Origin: Bacteroidales bacterium
GTDB lineage: Bacteria; Bacteroidota; Bacteroidia; Bacteroidales; UBA932
NCBI GenBank assembly: GCA_012522855.1
Contig: JAAYJQ010000003.1
Span: forward strand, 124,001 to 188,000
Reading direction: 5' to 3'
DNA: 64,000 bases
In this document: in pieces, positions 15,298 through 24,605 of the stretch
How the letters are laid out: each line of letters begins with the position of its first letter
How positions within the stretch are numbered: the stretch's first letter is position 1
Program-made: the position numbers and the translations under genes
The notes under the pieces: generated by a model
What the model saw: only the letters and a program-made list of their open reading frames with translations
Database searches by the model: none
Told to the model about the DNA's origin: nothing

Positions 15298-18201
15298 ATG
15301 CCAGAGGAAGGAAACGTCATCATCAGAGGAGCGAAGGTCAACAACCTGAAGGATATCTCGGTTGAGATTCCGCGGAACCAGTTCGTGGTGGTGACCGGTA
15401 TTTCCGGGTCGGGGAAGTCTTCCCTCGCCTTCGACACCCTGTTCGCAGAGGGCCAGCGCCGCTTCGCCGAAAGTCTTTCTTCCTATGCCCGCCAATTCCT
15501 TGGCAGGATGAGCAAGCCGGATGTAGAAGCCATCGAAGGGATCCCGCCCGCCATTGCCATCGAGCAGAAGGTCAATGTCAGGAACCCCCGTTCCACAGTG
15601 GCCACCACGACCGAAATCTACGACTATCTGCGTATCATTTTCGCGCGGATCGGGCGGACGTATTCCCCGGTCACCGGAGAGGAGGTGAAGTGTCATTCCG
15701 TCAACGATGTGATGGCCTGCATCCTGAAGGGGGACGCGCGGACGGCTTATATCCTGGCCCCGCTGGGCTGGAAGGAGCGTACCGACAAGGTGGAACTGAT
15801 GCTGCAGTTGAAAGAGGAGGGATATTCCCGGTTTTTCTGCGACGGACAGATCATCCGCATCGAGGAGGTCATGAAACGGGCCGCTTCCGGCGACTATCCC
15901 GAAGACCTCCTCCTGCTTGTGGACCGCAACCGCCTCCCTGTGATGAAGGGGAATCTGCCCTGGAACGATGATGGAACTCCGTGGCCGCAAACGGACTGGG
16001 AGGATCTCCAGACTCGTTTGCGCGCTTCGATCGACACGGCTTTCCGCGAAGGGAACGGCCGCCTGGTTGTCCGGAAGGAACTGGATGCCGGAGATGCGGA
16101 AAACGGAGAACTAAGGGTCGAAACCACGGAATTTTCCAACCGCTTCGAGTTGGACGGGATGACCTTCCGGGAGCCTGATGAATATCTTTTCAGTTTCAAT
16201 TCGCCCCTGGGCGCCTGCCCGGTCTGCGGAGGACTGGGGAAGATCATCGGGGTGAGCGAGGATCTCGTGGTCCCGGACAAGACCTTGAGCATCTATGACG
16301 GAGCGATCGCTTGCTGGAGGGGAGACAAGATGGGATGGTTCAAAGACCGTCTGGTGAGGTTGGCGGACCGGTACGGCATCCGGATCTTCGAACCCTACTG
16401 CAACCTGTCGCAGCAGGAGAAGGATTTGATCTGGAAGAGCCGGAGTGTGGAAGGGGACGACGACTCCCTCGTGGGCATCAACGAATTTTTCCAATGGGTC
16501 GAATCGAACCGGTACAAGGTTCAGTATCGCTTCATGCTCAGTCGCTTCTCCGGTCGCACGACCTGCCACGCCTGTCACGGGAGCCGGCTCCGGCCGGAAG
16601 CCCTGTACGTGAAGGTAGGCGGGCGGAACATCGCGGAGCTGCTTCGCATGAACGTAGATCAGCTCCTGAAATTTTTTTCGGAGCTGAAACTCACGGACTA
16701 TGAAGCCGCCATCGTTCGGAAGGCTGTCGAGGAGGTGGTTTCCCGGCTCCGGTATATCCAAGATGTGGGTCTGTCTTACTTGACCCTGGATCGGACCTGC
16801 AACACCCTCTCCGGCGGGGAAACCCAGCGGATCAACCTCGTCACCGCATTGGGTAGTTCCTTGGTGGGGTCTATGTACATCCTGGACGAGCCCAGCATCG
16901 GTCTCCATTCCCGGGACACGGAACGCTTGATCGCGGTGCTCCGGCGGCTTCGCGACATCGGCAATACGGTGATCGTGGTGGAGCATGACGAAGAAATCAT
17001 CCGCGCGGCAGACATGGTGATCGACTTGGGACCGAAAGCCGGCGTAGACGGGGGCGAGATCGTGTTCCAGGGCAGGATTTCAGATCCTATTTCCGAATCT
17101 CAACTGGAGAATTCCCTGACCCTGCAGTACCTGACAGGCCGGCGAAGCCGGTATCAACGAGAAAAACGTCCATGGTCCTATTCCATCACCGTGGAAGGCG
17201 CGCGGGAACACAACCTCAAGAACATCGACGTCCGGTTCCCGCTCGGGGCGCTGACGGTGGTGTCCGGGGTCAGCGGCAGCGGCAAGTCTTCCCTCGTCGG
17301 GGACATCCTCCACCGCGCCCTCTACCGCCGGATCAACCAGACAGGGGATCTTCCCGGCTTGTTTTCGAGATTGTCCGGCAATCTGGACCGCGTCACGCGG
17401 GTGGAATATGTGGACCAGAATCCGATCGGGAGGAGTTCCCGATCCAATGCCGTGACCTATCTGAAAGTGTACGATGACATCCGGAAACTCCTTGCGGATC
17501 AACAATACGCGAAGATAAACGGATACACGCCCTCTTTCTTTTCCTTCAACCAGGACGGCGGAAGGTGCCCCGAATGCCAAGGGGAGGGATTCGTCAAGAT
17601 CGGGATGCAGTTCATGGCCGACGTGACGATGGTTTGCGAGGCTTGCGGAGGAAAACGCTTCAAGCCGGACATCCTGGAGGTACGTTACAAGGGCAGGAAC
17701 ATCGATGACATCCTGAACATGAGCGTGGAGGAAGCCATCGCCTTCTTCCGCGCGCAATCAGAAGAAATGGCCGGCCAGATCGCGCGCCGGCTGCAGCCGC
17801 TGGTTGACGTCGGACTTTCCTACATCAAACTCGGCCAGACTTCTTCCACGCTGTCCGGCGGGGAGAGCCAGCGGATCAAACTGGCCTATTTTCTAGCCAT
17901 GAGCGCGGATTCGGATTCCGTCCGGCGGGAAAAGATTCTCTTCCTGTTCGATGAGCCCACGACCGGACTTCATTTCTACGATGTCGAGAAGTTGCTGAAG
18001 TCCTTCGATGCCTTGATCGACAAGGGACACACGGTTATCGTCGTAGAGCACAATCCGGATGTCATCCGCTCCGCCGACTGGGTGATCGATCTGGGACCGG
18101 ACGCCGGCGATGCCGGCGGGGAGGTGGTCTTCGCGGGAACCCCGGAGCAACTCGCCGCGCAAGGCGGCACCTTTACGGCTCGGTATTTGTCAAAAACATG
18201 A
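15298..18201 (+). CDS. uvrA: Excinuclease ABC subunit A (UvrA)
   Basis: A 967-residue damage-sensing ATPase of nucleotide excision repair. Two ABC modules are seen: Walker [10 protein letters not shown] (about residues 34-42) and GVSGSGKSS in the second half, with signatures [11 protein letters not shown] and [11 protein letters not shown]. The C-terminal zinc finger is complete (CPECQGEGF and CEACGGKRF). In the first module the zinc finger has only its distal pair (CPVCGGLG); the usual upstream CxxC is replaced in [25 protein letters not shown], a variant I recall in Bacteroidetes UvrA proteins. The start at 15298 places [20 protein letters not shown] in register with homologues. It overlaps the next gene by four bases. 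Confidence 0.95.
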   Translation: MPEEGNVIIRGAKVNNLKDISVEIPRNQFVVVTGISGSGKSSLAFDTLFAEGQRRFAESLSSYARQFLGRMSKPDVEAIEGIPPAIAIEQKVNVRNPRSTVATTTEIYDYLRIIFARIGRTYSPVTGEEVKCHSVNDVMACILKGDARTAYILAPLGWKERTDKVELMLQLKEEGYSRFFCDGQIIRIEEVMKRAASGDYPEDLLLLVDRNRLPVMKGNLPWNDDGTPWPQTDWEDLQTRLRASIDTAFREGNGRLVVRKELDAGDAENGELRVETTEFSNRFELDGMTFREPDEYLFSFNSPLGACPVCGGLGKIIGVSEDLVVPDKTLSIYDGAIACWRGDKMGWFKDRLVRLADRYGIRIFEPYCNLSQQEKDLIWKSRSVEGDDDSLVGINEFFQWVESNRYKVQYRFMLSRFSGRTTCHACHGSRLRPEALYVKVGGRNIAELLRMNVDQLLKFFSELKLTDYEAAIVRKAVEEVVSRLRYIQDVGLSYLTLDRTCNTLSGGETQRINLVTALGSSLVGSMYILDEPSIGLHSRDTERLIAVLRRLRDIGNTVIVVEHDEEIIRAADMVIDLGPKAGVDGGEIVFQGRISDPISESQLENSLTLQYLTGRRSRYQREKRPWSYSITVEGAREHNLKNIDVRFPLGALTVVSGVSGSGKSSLVGDILHRALYRRINQTGDLPGLFSRLSGNLDRVTRVEYVDQNPIGRSSRSNAVTYLKVYDDIRKLLADQQYAKINGYTPSFFSFNQDGGRCPECQGEGFVKIGMQFMADVTMVCEACGGKRFKPDILEVRYKGRNIDDILNMSVEEAIAFFRAQSEEMAGQIARRLQPLVDVGLSYIKLGQTSSTLSGGESQRIKLAYFLAMSADSDSVRREKILFLFDEPTTGLHFYDVEKLLKSFDALIDKGHTVIVVEHNPDVIRSADWVIDLGPDAGDAGGEVVFAGTPEQLAAQGGTFTARYLSKT

Positions 18202-19082
18202 GTATGGACGCACTGATTACATTTGTCGACGGGAAAGACCCCCTCTGGCGCAAGGACTATGAAGACTTTGCCGGAGAGCCGATCATGGCGAAGCGTTTCC
18301 GGGACTGGGGGACACTCCGGTATCTGCTTCGCGGAATCCAGGTTCACATGCCTTTCATCGAGCGGGTGTTTCTGCTCGTGGCCCGCGAAAGCCAGGTTCC
18401 GGACTGGGCGGATCCCGCGCAGCTCCGGGTCGTCCTGCACCGCGAAATCATCCCGCAGGAATATCTGCCCACCTTCAACAGCACGATGATCGAGATGTTC
18501 CTGCACAGAACGCCGGGACTTGGCGAACGGTTCATCTATTTCAACGATGATATGTTTCCGGTCGGGGATCTTACCGAAGAAGTTTTCTATCCGGGCGGGA
18601 AGCCTGCGATGAATTTCCGGAAGTGTCTCTTCCGTGCCGGGATGTTCAAAAAACAAGCCCGGAATTCGGATATCCTTGCCCGCAAGGCGCTCGGTCTGCG
18701 CCCGGGGGTGATCTTCGTGCAGCCGCAGCACACTTGCGCCCCGATGCTGCGGAGTGAATCCGAGACCTTGTTCAAGCGGGTGGAACCCGAAATTCTGCAG
18801 TCTCTATCCCGGACACGCGCGCCGTACAACTGCAACCAGTATCTATTCACGGATTATCTTTACTATCAGGGAAAGGCGCTGTGCCGGAGGTTGCCGAACA
18901 AGCATTTCTCGCTGGCAGCCACGTCTGGAGATAGGGTAGCCGCCTTTCTCCGGAAACCTTCCCAGAAGTTGGTCTGCATCAACGATGTGCATCTGAGCGA
19001 GGAGAAATTCCGGCGCTACAAGGGGCTGATTCTCGGAGCGTTCAAAGACAAATTCCCGGAAAAATCCCGCTTCGAGCGCTAA
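18198..19082 (+). CDS. Stealth-family polysaccharide phosphotransferase
   Basis: 294 residues with all four Stealth conserved regions: CR1 DALITFVDGKDPLW at the N-terminus, CR2 ERFIYFNDDMFPVGDL around residues 113-128, CR3 near YNCNQYLFTDYLYYQGKAL, and CR4 KLVCINDVHLSEE near the C-terminus. Stealth proteins transfer a hexose-1-phosphate from a nucleotide sugar to make phosphodiester-linked capsule or surface glycans. It overlaps uvrA by ATGA, so it is translated from the uvrA message, and its stop overlaps the convergent GT4 gene. Confidence 0.88.
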   Translation: MSMDALITFVDGKDPLWRKDYEDFAGEPIMAKRFRDWGTLRYLLRGIQVHMPFIERVFLLVARESQVPDWADPAQLRVVLHREIIPQEYLPTFNSTMIEMFLHRTPGLGERFIYFNDDMFPVGDLTEEVFYPGGKPAMNFRKCLFRAGMFKKQARNSDILARKALGLRPGVIFVQPQHTCAPMLRSESETLFKRVEPEILQSLSRTRAPYNCNQYLFTDYLYYQGKALCRRLPNKHFSLAATSGDRVAAFLRKPSQKLVCINDVHLSEEKFRRYKGLILGAFKDKFPEKSRFER

Positions 19083-20200
19083 TCTCCGGGATACTCCCTG
19101 CCCTGTTCTTGAACAAGTCGATGGAAGAGTTCCTCCCATTGCGTCATGATGGTTCCGATGTTGAGTTTCGCTGCGATTTCGGCGGAGCGCTTCCCGAAAA
19201 GACGGCGGTCAAGGGATTCGATCATTCGGCAGACGGCAGCCGCCAACCCCGCCGTATCATCGAGCGGAACCAGGAATCCGTTCCAACCATCCCGGATCAT
19301 CTCCGAGGGGCCGCAAGGACAGTCATAACTGACGAGCGGCAGGCCTGCCGCCGCGGCTTCGGCCAGCACCAACGGAAAGCCTTCGAATCGGGAACTCATC
19401 ACCAGAAAGCCGCTCCGTTGCATTTCCGCCCCGATATCCGATGTGTTTCCTCTCAGCCGAACACTCCTCTCAAGTTCATATTCCCTGATTTTCCCTGCCA
19501 AGAAGGAACGAGATTTTCCCTCTCCGAAGATGTCGAGCGTCCAGTCCGGATGCCTGTCGGCCACGGCTTTCCAGGCTTCGATCAGGTTGGCGAAATTCTT
19601 CTGCGGGGCAAGCCGGCCGACGGCGAGAACACGTTTGCAGTCCGTGTCCGCCATCCCGGACGGTATGAATGTCAGTGGGTTGTAGATCTGGACGGCCTGC
19701 TTCACGCGCTGCTTCCAGACCGACAGATCCGCCCGGGTAAGGACAACGAAGGCTGCCATCTTCTCCGCCGCCCGCTCGAGTTTGCGGATTCGGAACTCAG
19801 CATATAGCCTTCCGATCGCACTCCTTCCGTATTTCGAGAGGTACTTGTCGTGGGAGAAATGGAACTCGGCTATTTTGACGCTTCCGTCATCCATTTTCGG
19901 CAGCGCGAAAATGCTGCCGTCCGAGAGAGAAATCGTGATGTCCGGCTTGATCTCCCGTAAATGCTTGCGGAGCCTGGATCTGTATCGGAAACGCAGCGGG
20001 CCGAAACGGTCGTTGGCACCCAGGTCGATCAGCCGGACCGCGGGATCCAGCGGAAAGAAGATTTTCCTTCCTTTCTGGCGCGCGGTGATGATCGTGACTT
20101 CGTGGCCGCGTTGCGCGGCCAGATCGTTCGCCTTGACCGTCAGCACCCGTTCCATGCCGCCGGCCTGGTTCAGGGAATGTATGCAGTACGCGATCCGCAT
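19079..20200 (-). CDS. Glycosyltransferase family 4 protein
   Basis: 373 residues, GT-B fold. N-terminal domain starts MRIAYCIHSLNQAGGMERVL, typical of GT4 enzymes. The donor-binding half shows VLAVGRLAPQKNFANLIEAW and the SSRFEGFPLVLAEAAAAGLPLVSYD region with the ExxxxxxxE signature. It transfers a sugar from a nucleotide donor to a surface-glycan intermediate at the cytoplasmic face. The promoter TTG-N21-TATTTTTG (20205-20236, minus) ends four bases before the ATG, pointing to a leaderless message. Confidence 0.9.
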   Translation of the reverse strand: MRIAYCIHSLNQAGGMERVLTVKANDLAAQRGHEVTIITARQKGRKIFFPLDPAVRLIDLGANDRFGPLRFRYRSRLRKHLREIKPDITISLSDGSIFALPKMDDGSVKIAEFHFSHDKYLSKYGRSAIGRLYAEFRIRKLERAAEKMAAFVVLTRADLSVWKQRVKQAVQIYNPLTFIPSGMADTDCKRVLAVGRLAPQKNFANLIEAWKAVADRHPDWTLDIFGEGKSRSFLAGKIREYELERSVRLRGNTSDIGAEMQRSGFLVMSSRFEGFPLVLAEAAAAGLPLVSYDCPCGPSEMIRDGWNGFLVPLDDTAGLAAAVCRMIESLDRRLFGKRSAEIAAKLNIGTIMTQWEELFHRLVQEQGREYPGD

Positions 20201-20204
20201 AAGA

Positions 20205-20236
20205 CAAAAATAATGAAAATATCCCTATCTTTACAA
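20205..20236 (-). promoter_or_regulatory. Promoter of the GT4 gene
   Basis: Minus-strand TTG (20234-20236), 21-base spacer, then TATTTTTG (20205-20212). It overlaps the opposite-strand box TATCTTTA (20226-20233) of the LicD gene, so the two promoters would exclude each other. Confidence 0.6.
20226..20233 (+). promoter_or_regulatory. -7-like promoter element of the LicD gene
   Basis: TATCTTTA, one base from TAnnTTTG, eight bases before the ATG at 20242. It overlaps the minus-strand promoter of the GT4 gene. Confidence 0.4.
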
Positions 20237-20241
20237 TCACT

Positions 20242-21063
20242 ATGCACCCAATTGACCGCCGCCAGATTCAGCTGACGCTTCTGGAAATTCTGAAAGATGT
20301 GGATGCTTTCTGCCGGGCATCGGGCATCCGTTACTCCTTGGCCTACGGCACGCTGCTCGGAGCTGTCCGCCACAAGGGATTCATCCCCTGGGACGACGAC
20401 ATCGACCTTTTGATGCCTCGTCCGGACTTCGAGCGCTTTCTGGCCACCTATGGGAAGGAACCCGGCGCGCGCTACCAATGTCTCTTCAACGCGCGGGGCA
20501 AGAAAATTAATTTCGTGAATTTTTTCGCAAAGGTCCACGATACAAAGACGCTCAGTATCGAATCCAGGATGCGGAAGTCGCATCGATTCGGACTCAGCAT
20601 CGACCTGTTCCCCGTGGATGGAAAACCCGACGACAGAAAGGCGCTTCTACGCCACGAAAAACGGCTGGGGCATTGCGCTCATCAGATCCTTCTTAAACAA
20701 CGCCCGTTCTTTCCTTTGAGTTTTCACAACCCGCTTCCTGCGATGATCGAAGCGCATCTTCATTCCCTGGACGGCTTGTTGAGACGGTGTATGAAGCTGA
20801 TGAAAGAATATGACTTTTCAACAAGTCGGCTTTGCGGATCGGCTCCCATCGGGAGCAACGGATTGAAGGAAGTCTATGAACGCGAGTTGTTCGAGGAATA
20901 CATCGAACTTGAATTTGAAGGGTGCCGTTTCCTGGCTTTCAGTCGCTGGGATGAATACCTGCGCCAACAGTTCGGAGATTACATGCAACTGCCGCCGGAA
21001 AATCAACGCAAGTCCCATGGGCTCACTGTGTACCTTCTTGATGAACCGATGAGAATGGATTGA
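20242..21063 (+). CDS. LicD family phosphotransferase
   Basis: 273 residues of the LicD/nucleotidyltransferase-fold family. The signature is near the N-terminus: YSLAYGTLLGAVRHKGFIPWDDDIDLLMPR, where the GT-LLGAVRH and WDDDID residues bind metal and nucleotide. LicD proteins move phosphocholine or a related phospho-alcohol from a CDP carrier to a surface glycan. The neighbour across the stop is a cytidylyltransferase fusion, which could make the CDP carrier. LicD is on the opposite strand from that gene, convergent, 15 bases apart. Confidence 0.9.
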   Translation: MHPIDRRQIQLTLLEILKDVDAFCRASGIRYSLAYGTLLGAVRHKGFIPWDDDIDLLMPRPDFERFLATYGKEPGARYQCLFNARGKKINFVNFFAKVHDTKTLSIESRMRKSHRFGLSIDLFPVDGKPDDRKALLRHEKRLGHCAHQILLKQRPFFPLSFHNPLPAMIEAHLHSLDGLLRRCMKLMKEYDFSTSRLCGSAPIGSNGLKEVYERELFEEYIELEFEGCRFLAFSRWDEYLRQQFGDYMQLPPENQRKSHGLTVYLLDEPMRMD

Positions 21064-21078
21064 CTGGAAGCATCCGCG

Positions 21079-22419
21079 CTAGATTAGAAAGACATTCTTT
21101 CCCCGAAGGTACATTTCTTGGACTTCCGCCATCGCGATGAGCTCTTTCGGGACGATCTTCGAGTAGACCGATCCGTGATGGAGGATGTTTGAAACAAAAT
21201 CCTTGATCTCGTAGCGAAGTCCTTCTCCGCTGAACGGATAGAAAAACTTCTTGTTCTGGTTTTGATCCTCGAAGCGGATTTCGAAATAGTCCGTCTTCCA
21301 CCAAGGCGCCGGCACATAGGCGTAGCCTTTCGTGCCGGAAATGGTCATATTGCCTTCGGTCTTCACGCCCAGTCCGACTTGGAAGGAGGCGATGGCCGTA
21401 TCATACCGGAACACCGCCTTGGTGTACATGTCTACTCCTTTCTTCATCTTGGAGTAGAAATTGATGTTCCGAAAGTCGGTGCCGAGCAGCTTGAAGATGG
21501 GCAGGAGGGGGAAGACGGCGTTTTCGTTCATGCTTCCTCCGAAACGCTTGTTGTCCAGCTTCTCCGAATGTTCATCCGTAAGCGTCGTGACCGATGCGTT
21601 CACCTCTACGATTTCACCGATCACCCCGGACTTCAGGATCGAGATCAGATGTATGAAAGCAGGGCAGTAGGCGGTCTTGTGGGCCATCATGAGCACGAGT
21701 TTCTTATCCTCGGCGAGAAGAAGCAGTTCTTCCGCCTGCTGTCCACATAGCACGAGGGGCGTTTCACAGAGGACATGCTTTCCGGCAAGCAAGGCCTTTT
21801 TGGTGTAGTCGTAGTGCGTGTAGTGGGGAGAGGCCACATAGACTGCATCGCAGTGTTCGAAAAGTTCCTCGCAAGAGCAAGCCAGGTGCGGAATACCGAA
21901 CTCCTCGCAGAAGGCTTTTCCTTGGCTTTCGCGGGGGTTGTAAACCGCGGAAATGGAGACGCTTTCCACAAATCCGGCTTCAGGAACGAAGCGTCGGGCA
22001 ATGCTTCCTGTTCCGATGATGCCGATGGTTACATTCGGTCTTTCTTCCCGCAGCATGGTGCTGGAGATGCCCTCCGTCCGTGGCAGATAGACCACTTGGC
22101 AATATTCCTCGAGATATTCGAATTTGCCTTCCCAGTCGGAGCCGATCACGAAAATGTCGACTCCGTATCGTTGGATGTCGTCAATCTTCTGTCCTTTGTA
22201 TTCCTCGATGATGATCTGGTCGGCCAAACCGGTCGCTTTGACGGCATCGATGCGTTCCATGAGATTGTTGCAGGTATTCATCTTGCCTCTCTCGAGATCG
22301 AAGTTGTCTGTCGTGACCCCGACGATCAGCCAGTCACCGAGAGCCTTTGCTCTTTTGAGCAGATTGATGTGGCCTTGATGCAGCAGATCGAAGGTCCCGT
22401 ATGTGATGACTTTTTTCAT
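21079..22419 (-). CDS. Cytidylyltransferase fused to Gfo/Idh/MocA-type domain
   Basis: 446 residues in two domains. Residues 1 to about 128 are a TagD/GCT-type cytidylyltransferase with YGTFDLLHQGHINLL (HxGH at 14-17) and RTEGISST (114-121), which would join CTP to a phosphorylated polyol or amino alcohol. From 130 on is a Gfo/Idh/MocA Rossmann domain, beginning TIGIIGTGSIARRF. In that domain the usual catalytic Lys of EKP is Thr (CETPL, 219-221), and the usual acid-base motif reads GGSMNENAVFPL, with Glu and Phe at the conserved Asp and Tyr/His positions. The fusion may therefore be a sensor or use altered chemistry. Its start overlaps the aminotransferase stop by four bases. Confidence 0.85.
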   Translation of the reverse strand: MKKVITYGTFDLLHQGHINLLKRAKALGDWLIVGVTTDNFDLERGKMNTCNNLMERIDAVKATGLADQIIIEEYKGQKIDDIQRYGVDIFVIGSDWEGKFEYLEEYCQVVYLPRTEGISSTMLREERPNVTIGIIGTGSIARRFVPEAGFVESVSISAVYNPRESQGKAFCEEFGIPHLACSCEELFEHCDAVYVASPHYTHYDYTKKALLAGKHVLCETPLVLCGQQAEELLLLAEDKKLVLMMAHKTAYCPAFIHLISILKSGVIGEIVEVNASVTTLTDEHSEKLDNKRFGGSMNENAVFPLLPIFKLLGTDFRNINFYSKMKKGVDMYTKAVFRYDTAIASFQVGLGVKTEGNMTISGTKGYAYVPAPWWKTDYFEIRFEDQNQNKKFFYPFSGEGLRYEIKDFVSNILHHGSVYSKIVPKELIAMAEVQEMYLRGKNVFLI

Positions 22420-23462
22420 TCCGCTTCGAATTCATGGATTCTTGCCGCCAGTTCCCGCAGATCCTCTTCCGTTTGCAGTCCCATGTGCGAAACACGATAG
22501 AAGCCCGGCCGGTCTCCGGGCATGATGAAGGTCTGGTGTTTTTCGATGAGGCTTCTGAATACCTTCCCGGGCGTTTTTTCTTTTGTCTGGAAACCCGTGA
22601 TGGCGAAAGATGGTACTTCCGCGGGAATCTCCCATCCATATTCGCGGCAAAGGCGGCGGAAGATCCCGGCCCGATGATGCACGCGGGCGATGTTCTTTAC
22701 TTCACCTCCCTCCGCCTCCAACTGCTCGAGTCTCGCATGTAGTTGCAGAAACAGGGTCGTGGCGGGACTGAAGGGGGTCTGACCTCGTGAAAGATTTCGG
22801 AGATTGTCTTCGAAATCCCAGTAGTATCCCTTCCTGCCCCATGGGTGGCCATTCAGGTTCTTTCGGAGGAAGACGACCGACAGGCCGGGCGGAATGTTCA
22901 GCCCTTTCTGCGAGCTGACAATGCAGATGTCGATTTCAAGGGCGTCCATGTCCAGTTCTTCAGCCAGGAATGAGCTGATGGCATCGACCACCAGTGAAAT
23001 CTTGTGCCTCCGGCAGATCGCGGAAATCTTTTCCAGGTTGAACAACTGCCCGGTCGATGTTTCGTGATGCTGGCAGAGGAATACGTCCGGCTTTTCCCGC
23101 GAAAGAGTCTTTTCCAAATCATCGTAATCGATGTCTTGCGCGAAGGGGACAAAGTAATTGAAAACCGGAATTCCATAGTAGCGGCACATCTCGTACCAGC
23201 GGTGTCCGAAGGATCCTCCGTCAATGACCAGCGCTTTTTTCTTCGTGCTCACATAGTTTTCCACCGTGGCACTCATCGCTCCGGTGCCGGAACCGGTGTA
23301 AAGGATCGCTCGGCCATTTTTGCAGTGAATCAGATTCAGCAGAATCCGCTCGGAGTCCTTGTTGATTCGGGAAAATTCATCAGTCCTCATGTATGGAATC
23401 GGTTGTGAACCGATGGCGGAGATTCTCTCCTCAATGTCTCCCGGGAATACGTAGGATCTCAT
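22416..23462 (-). CDS. Class V PLP-dependent aminotransferase (AGXT/PhnW-like)
   Basis: 348 residues, fold type I. PLP contacts are clear: TGSGTGAMSA (57-65), HHETSTGQL (132-140), Asp160 in LVVDAISSF, and the Schiff-base Lys186 in SSQKGLNI. The family includes 2-aminoethylphosphonate and serine-pyruvate transaminases. Here it probably makes or uses an amino group on the small molecule that the downstream CDP-linking enzyme activates, but the substrate is not known. A -7-like box TAACTTCG lies at 23479-23486 on the minus strand. Confidence 0.88.
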   Translation of the reverse strand: MRSYVFPGDIEERISAIGSQPIPYMRTDEFSRINKDSERILLNLIHCKNGRAILYTGSGTGAMSATVENYVSTKKKALVIDGGSFGHRWYEMCRYYGIPVFNYFVPFAQDIDYDDLEKTLSREKPDVFLCQHHETSTGQLFNLEKISAICRRHKISLVVDAISSFLAEELDMDALEIDICIVSSQKGLNIPPGLSVVFLRKNLNGHPWGRKGYYWDFEDNLRNLSRGQTPFSPATTLFLQLHARLEQLEAEGGEVKNIARVHHRAGIFRRLCREYGWEIPAEVPSFAITGFQTKEKTPGKVFRSLIEKHQTFIMPGDRPGFYRVSHMGLQTEEDLRELAARIHEFEAE

Positions 23463-23478
23463 GCCGATGCAATTTTTG

Positions 23479-23486
23479 CGAAGTTA
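23479..23486 (-). promoter_or_regulatory. -7-like promoter element of the aminotransferase-fusion operon
   Basis: Minus-strand TAACTTCG, one base from TAnnTTTG, 16 bases upstream of the ATG at 23462. Confidence 0.4.
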
Positions 23487-23834
23487 CAAATTTTTCCCGG
23501 AATCTATCCGATCCCCGCAGCTTTCGAGGCGCCGGCCACCCAAAGCAAGGCTGTGTGATTTGGCAGAACGCCAACAAAGATGATTCATCAGAAGCGGATG
23601 ATCTGTCCCAGACGATCCGCGGTAGGTTGTGATCAGATGTGTGGCTGAGAGGGCTCTCTCTTGCACCGCGGAAGCTGCTGGAATCGGAATGATTCGAAGT
23701 TTTTCAAGTTTGTTGTCCATAGCGGTCCGGGACTAAATTACATGATTCTCCAACGGTTCCCCAGAACAGAAAGGAATTCCGTCGAATCTTTTTCTATTTT
23801 TGGGGGAATCATGGTTAATTAAAGAAAATCATCG
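23487..23834. other. Intergenic stretch, no gene seen
   Basis: About 350 bases between divergent promoters. The longest open frame (minus, 23484-23720) lacks a recognisable domain, start signal or coding character. I see no tRNA, terminator with a T tract, or repeat shared with other parts of the window. Confidence 0.5.
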
Positions 23835-23842
23835 TACCTTTG
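23835..23842 (+). promoter_or_regulatory. -7 promoter element of the DUF47 gene
   Basis: TACCTTTG, a perfect TAnnTTTG box, 61 bases before the ATG at 23904, in an AT-rich stretch. Confidence 0.5.
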
Positions 23843-23903
23843 AATCTGTTTCTTTCGATTTTTCGGCGACCGAAGAAATTGTTTATGAGTAAAAAAAATA
23901 TTT

Positions 23904-24563
23904 ATGGGACTCTTTGGCTTCATTAAGAGGCGTTTGTTCAGTAAGAAGCACGACTTCATCTCCATCCTTTCCAAACAAGCGGAGTACCTGGAGAGCACGA
24001 CAACTTCTCTGCTCGGTATGTTCGACTCGACGGACAAGGATGCGTGGTTCCGGATCGAGCAGAAAATCAAATCTTGCGAGGTTTTAGGGGATGCTCTCTT
24101 GACCGAGTTCCATGAGCAACTCGCCGGCAGGTGGATTTTCCCGGTTGACAGAATGGATTTGCAGGCTGTCGCAATGGCCATGGATGATTGTCTTGATGTC
24201 ATCAAGGACACGGCGAAGGCCGTGCTGATCTACCATCCGGACCAGATCGCTCCTCAGCTCGGGGAACTCGCCCAACTGGCCAAGTCGCAGTCCGAAGCGG
24301 TCCAGAAGATGATCCCGCTGCTTACGGACATCAAGGACAATCTGGCGGACATCCGGCTGCAATGCGACCGGGTGACCGAACTGGAGCATGCCGCTGACGA
24401 CGGCTACGAGGAATACATCGGCTACATCTTTCAGAATGTGGAGGATGTACGAGAACTCATCAAATACAAGAACCTTGCGGAGATGCTTGAAAACACCACG
24501 GATGCTTACAAGAAAATCTCCGACAACGTCCGCAAACTTCTGGTGAATTTCTTCTCGAAATAG
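23904..24563 (+). CDS. DUF47 family (PhoU-like) protein
   Basis: 219 residues, mostly helical, starting MGLFGFIKRRLFSKKHDFI. The pattern matches the DUF47/TIGR00153 family, related to PhoU, with repeated acidic helices (VTELEHAADDGYEEYI). Members usually sit next to a low-affinity phosphate permease of the Pit type and regulate phosphate uptake. Here no permease adjoins it: the next gene is convergent nqrF. The protein is cytoplasmic. Either its partner is elsewhere or the gene has been separated from it. Confidence 0.85.
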   Translation: MGLFGFIKRRLFSKKHDFISILSKQAEYLESTTTSLLGMFDSTDKDAWFRIEQKIKSCEVLGDALLTEFHEQLAGRWIFPVDRMDLQAVAMAMDDCLDVIKDTAKAVLIYHPDQIAPQLGELAQLAKSQSEAVQKMIPLLTDIKDNLADIRLQCDRVTELEHAADDGYEEYIGYIFQNVEDVRELIKYKNLAEMLENTTDAYKKISDNVRKLLVNFFSK

Positions 24564-24569
24564 ACAAAT

Positions 24570-24590
24570 AATCAGGCGGATAGCCTGATT
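24570..24590. terminator. Hairpin between DUF47 and nqrF
   Basis: AATCAGGC-GGATA-GCCTGATT is a perfect eight-pair stem between two convergent genes. The T tract is short on either strand, so termination is likely but not certain. Confidence 0.5.
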
Positions 24591-24605
24591 TCTGTAAAGA
24601 CTTTC

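Noticed and set aside
18198..23462. Phosphocholine (licABC) operon
   Set aside because: LicD is present, but no choline kinase or choline transporter; the cytidylyltransferase is of the glycerol-3-phosphate type and is fused to a Gfo/Idh domain.
23484..23720. A 78-codon minus-strand open frame
   Set aside because: Amino acid composition is unlike a protein, and it overlaps the promoter region of the aminotransferase gene.
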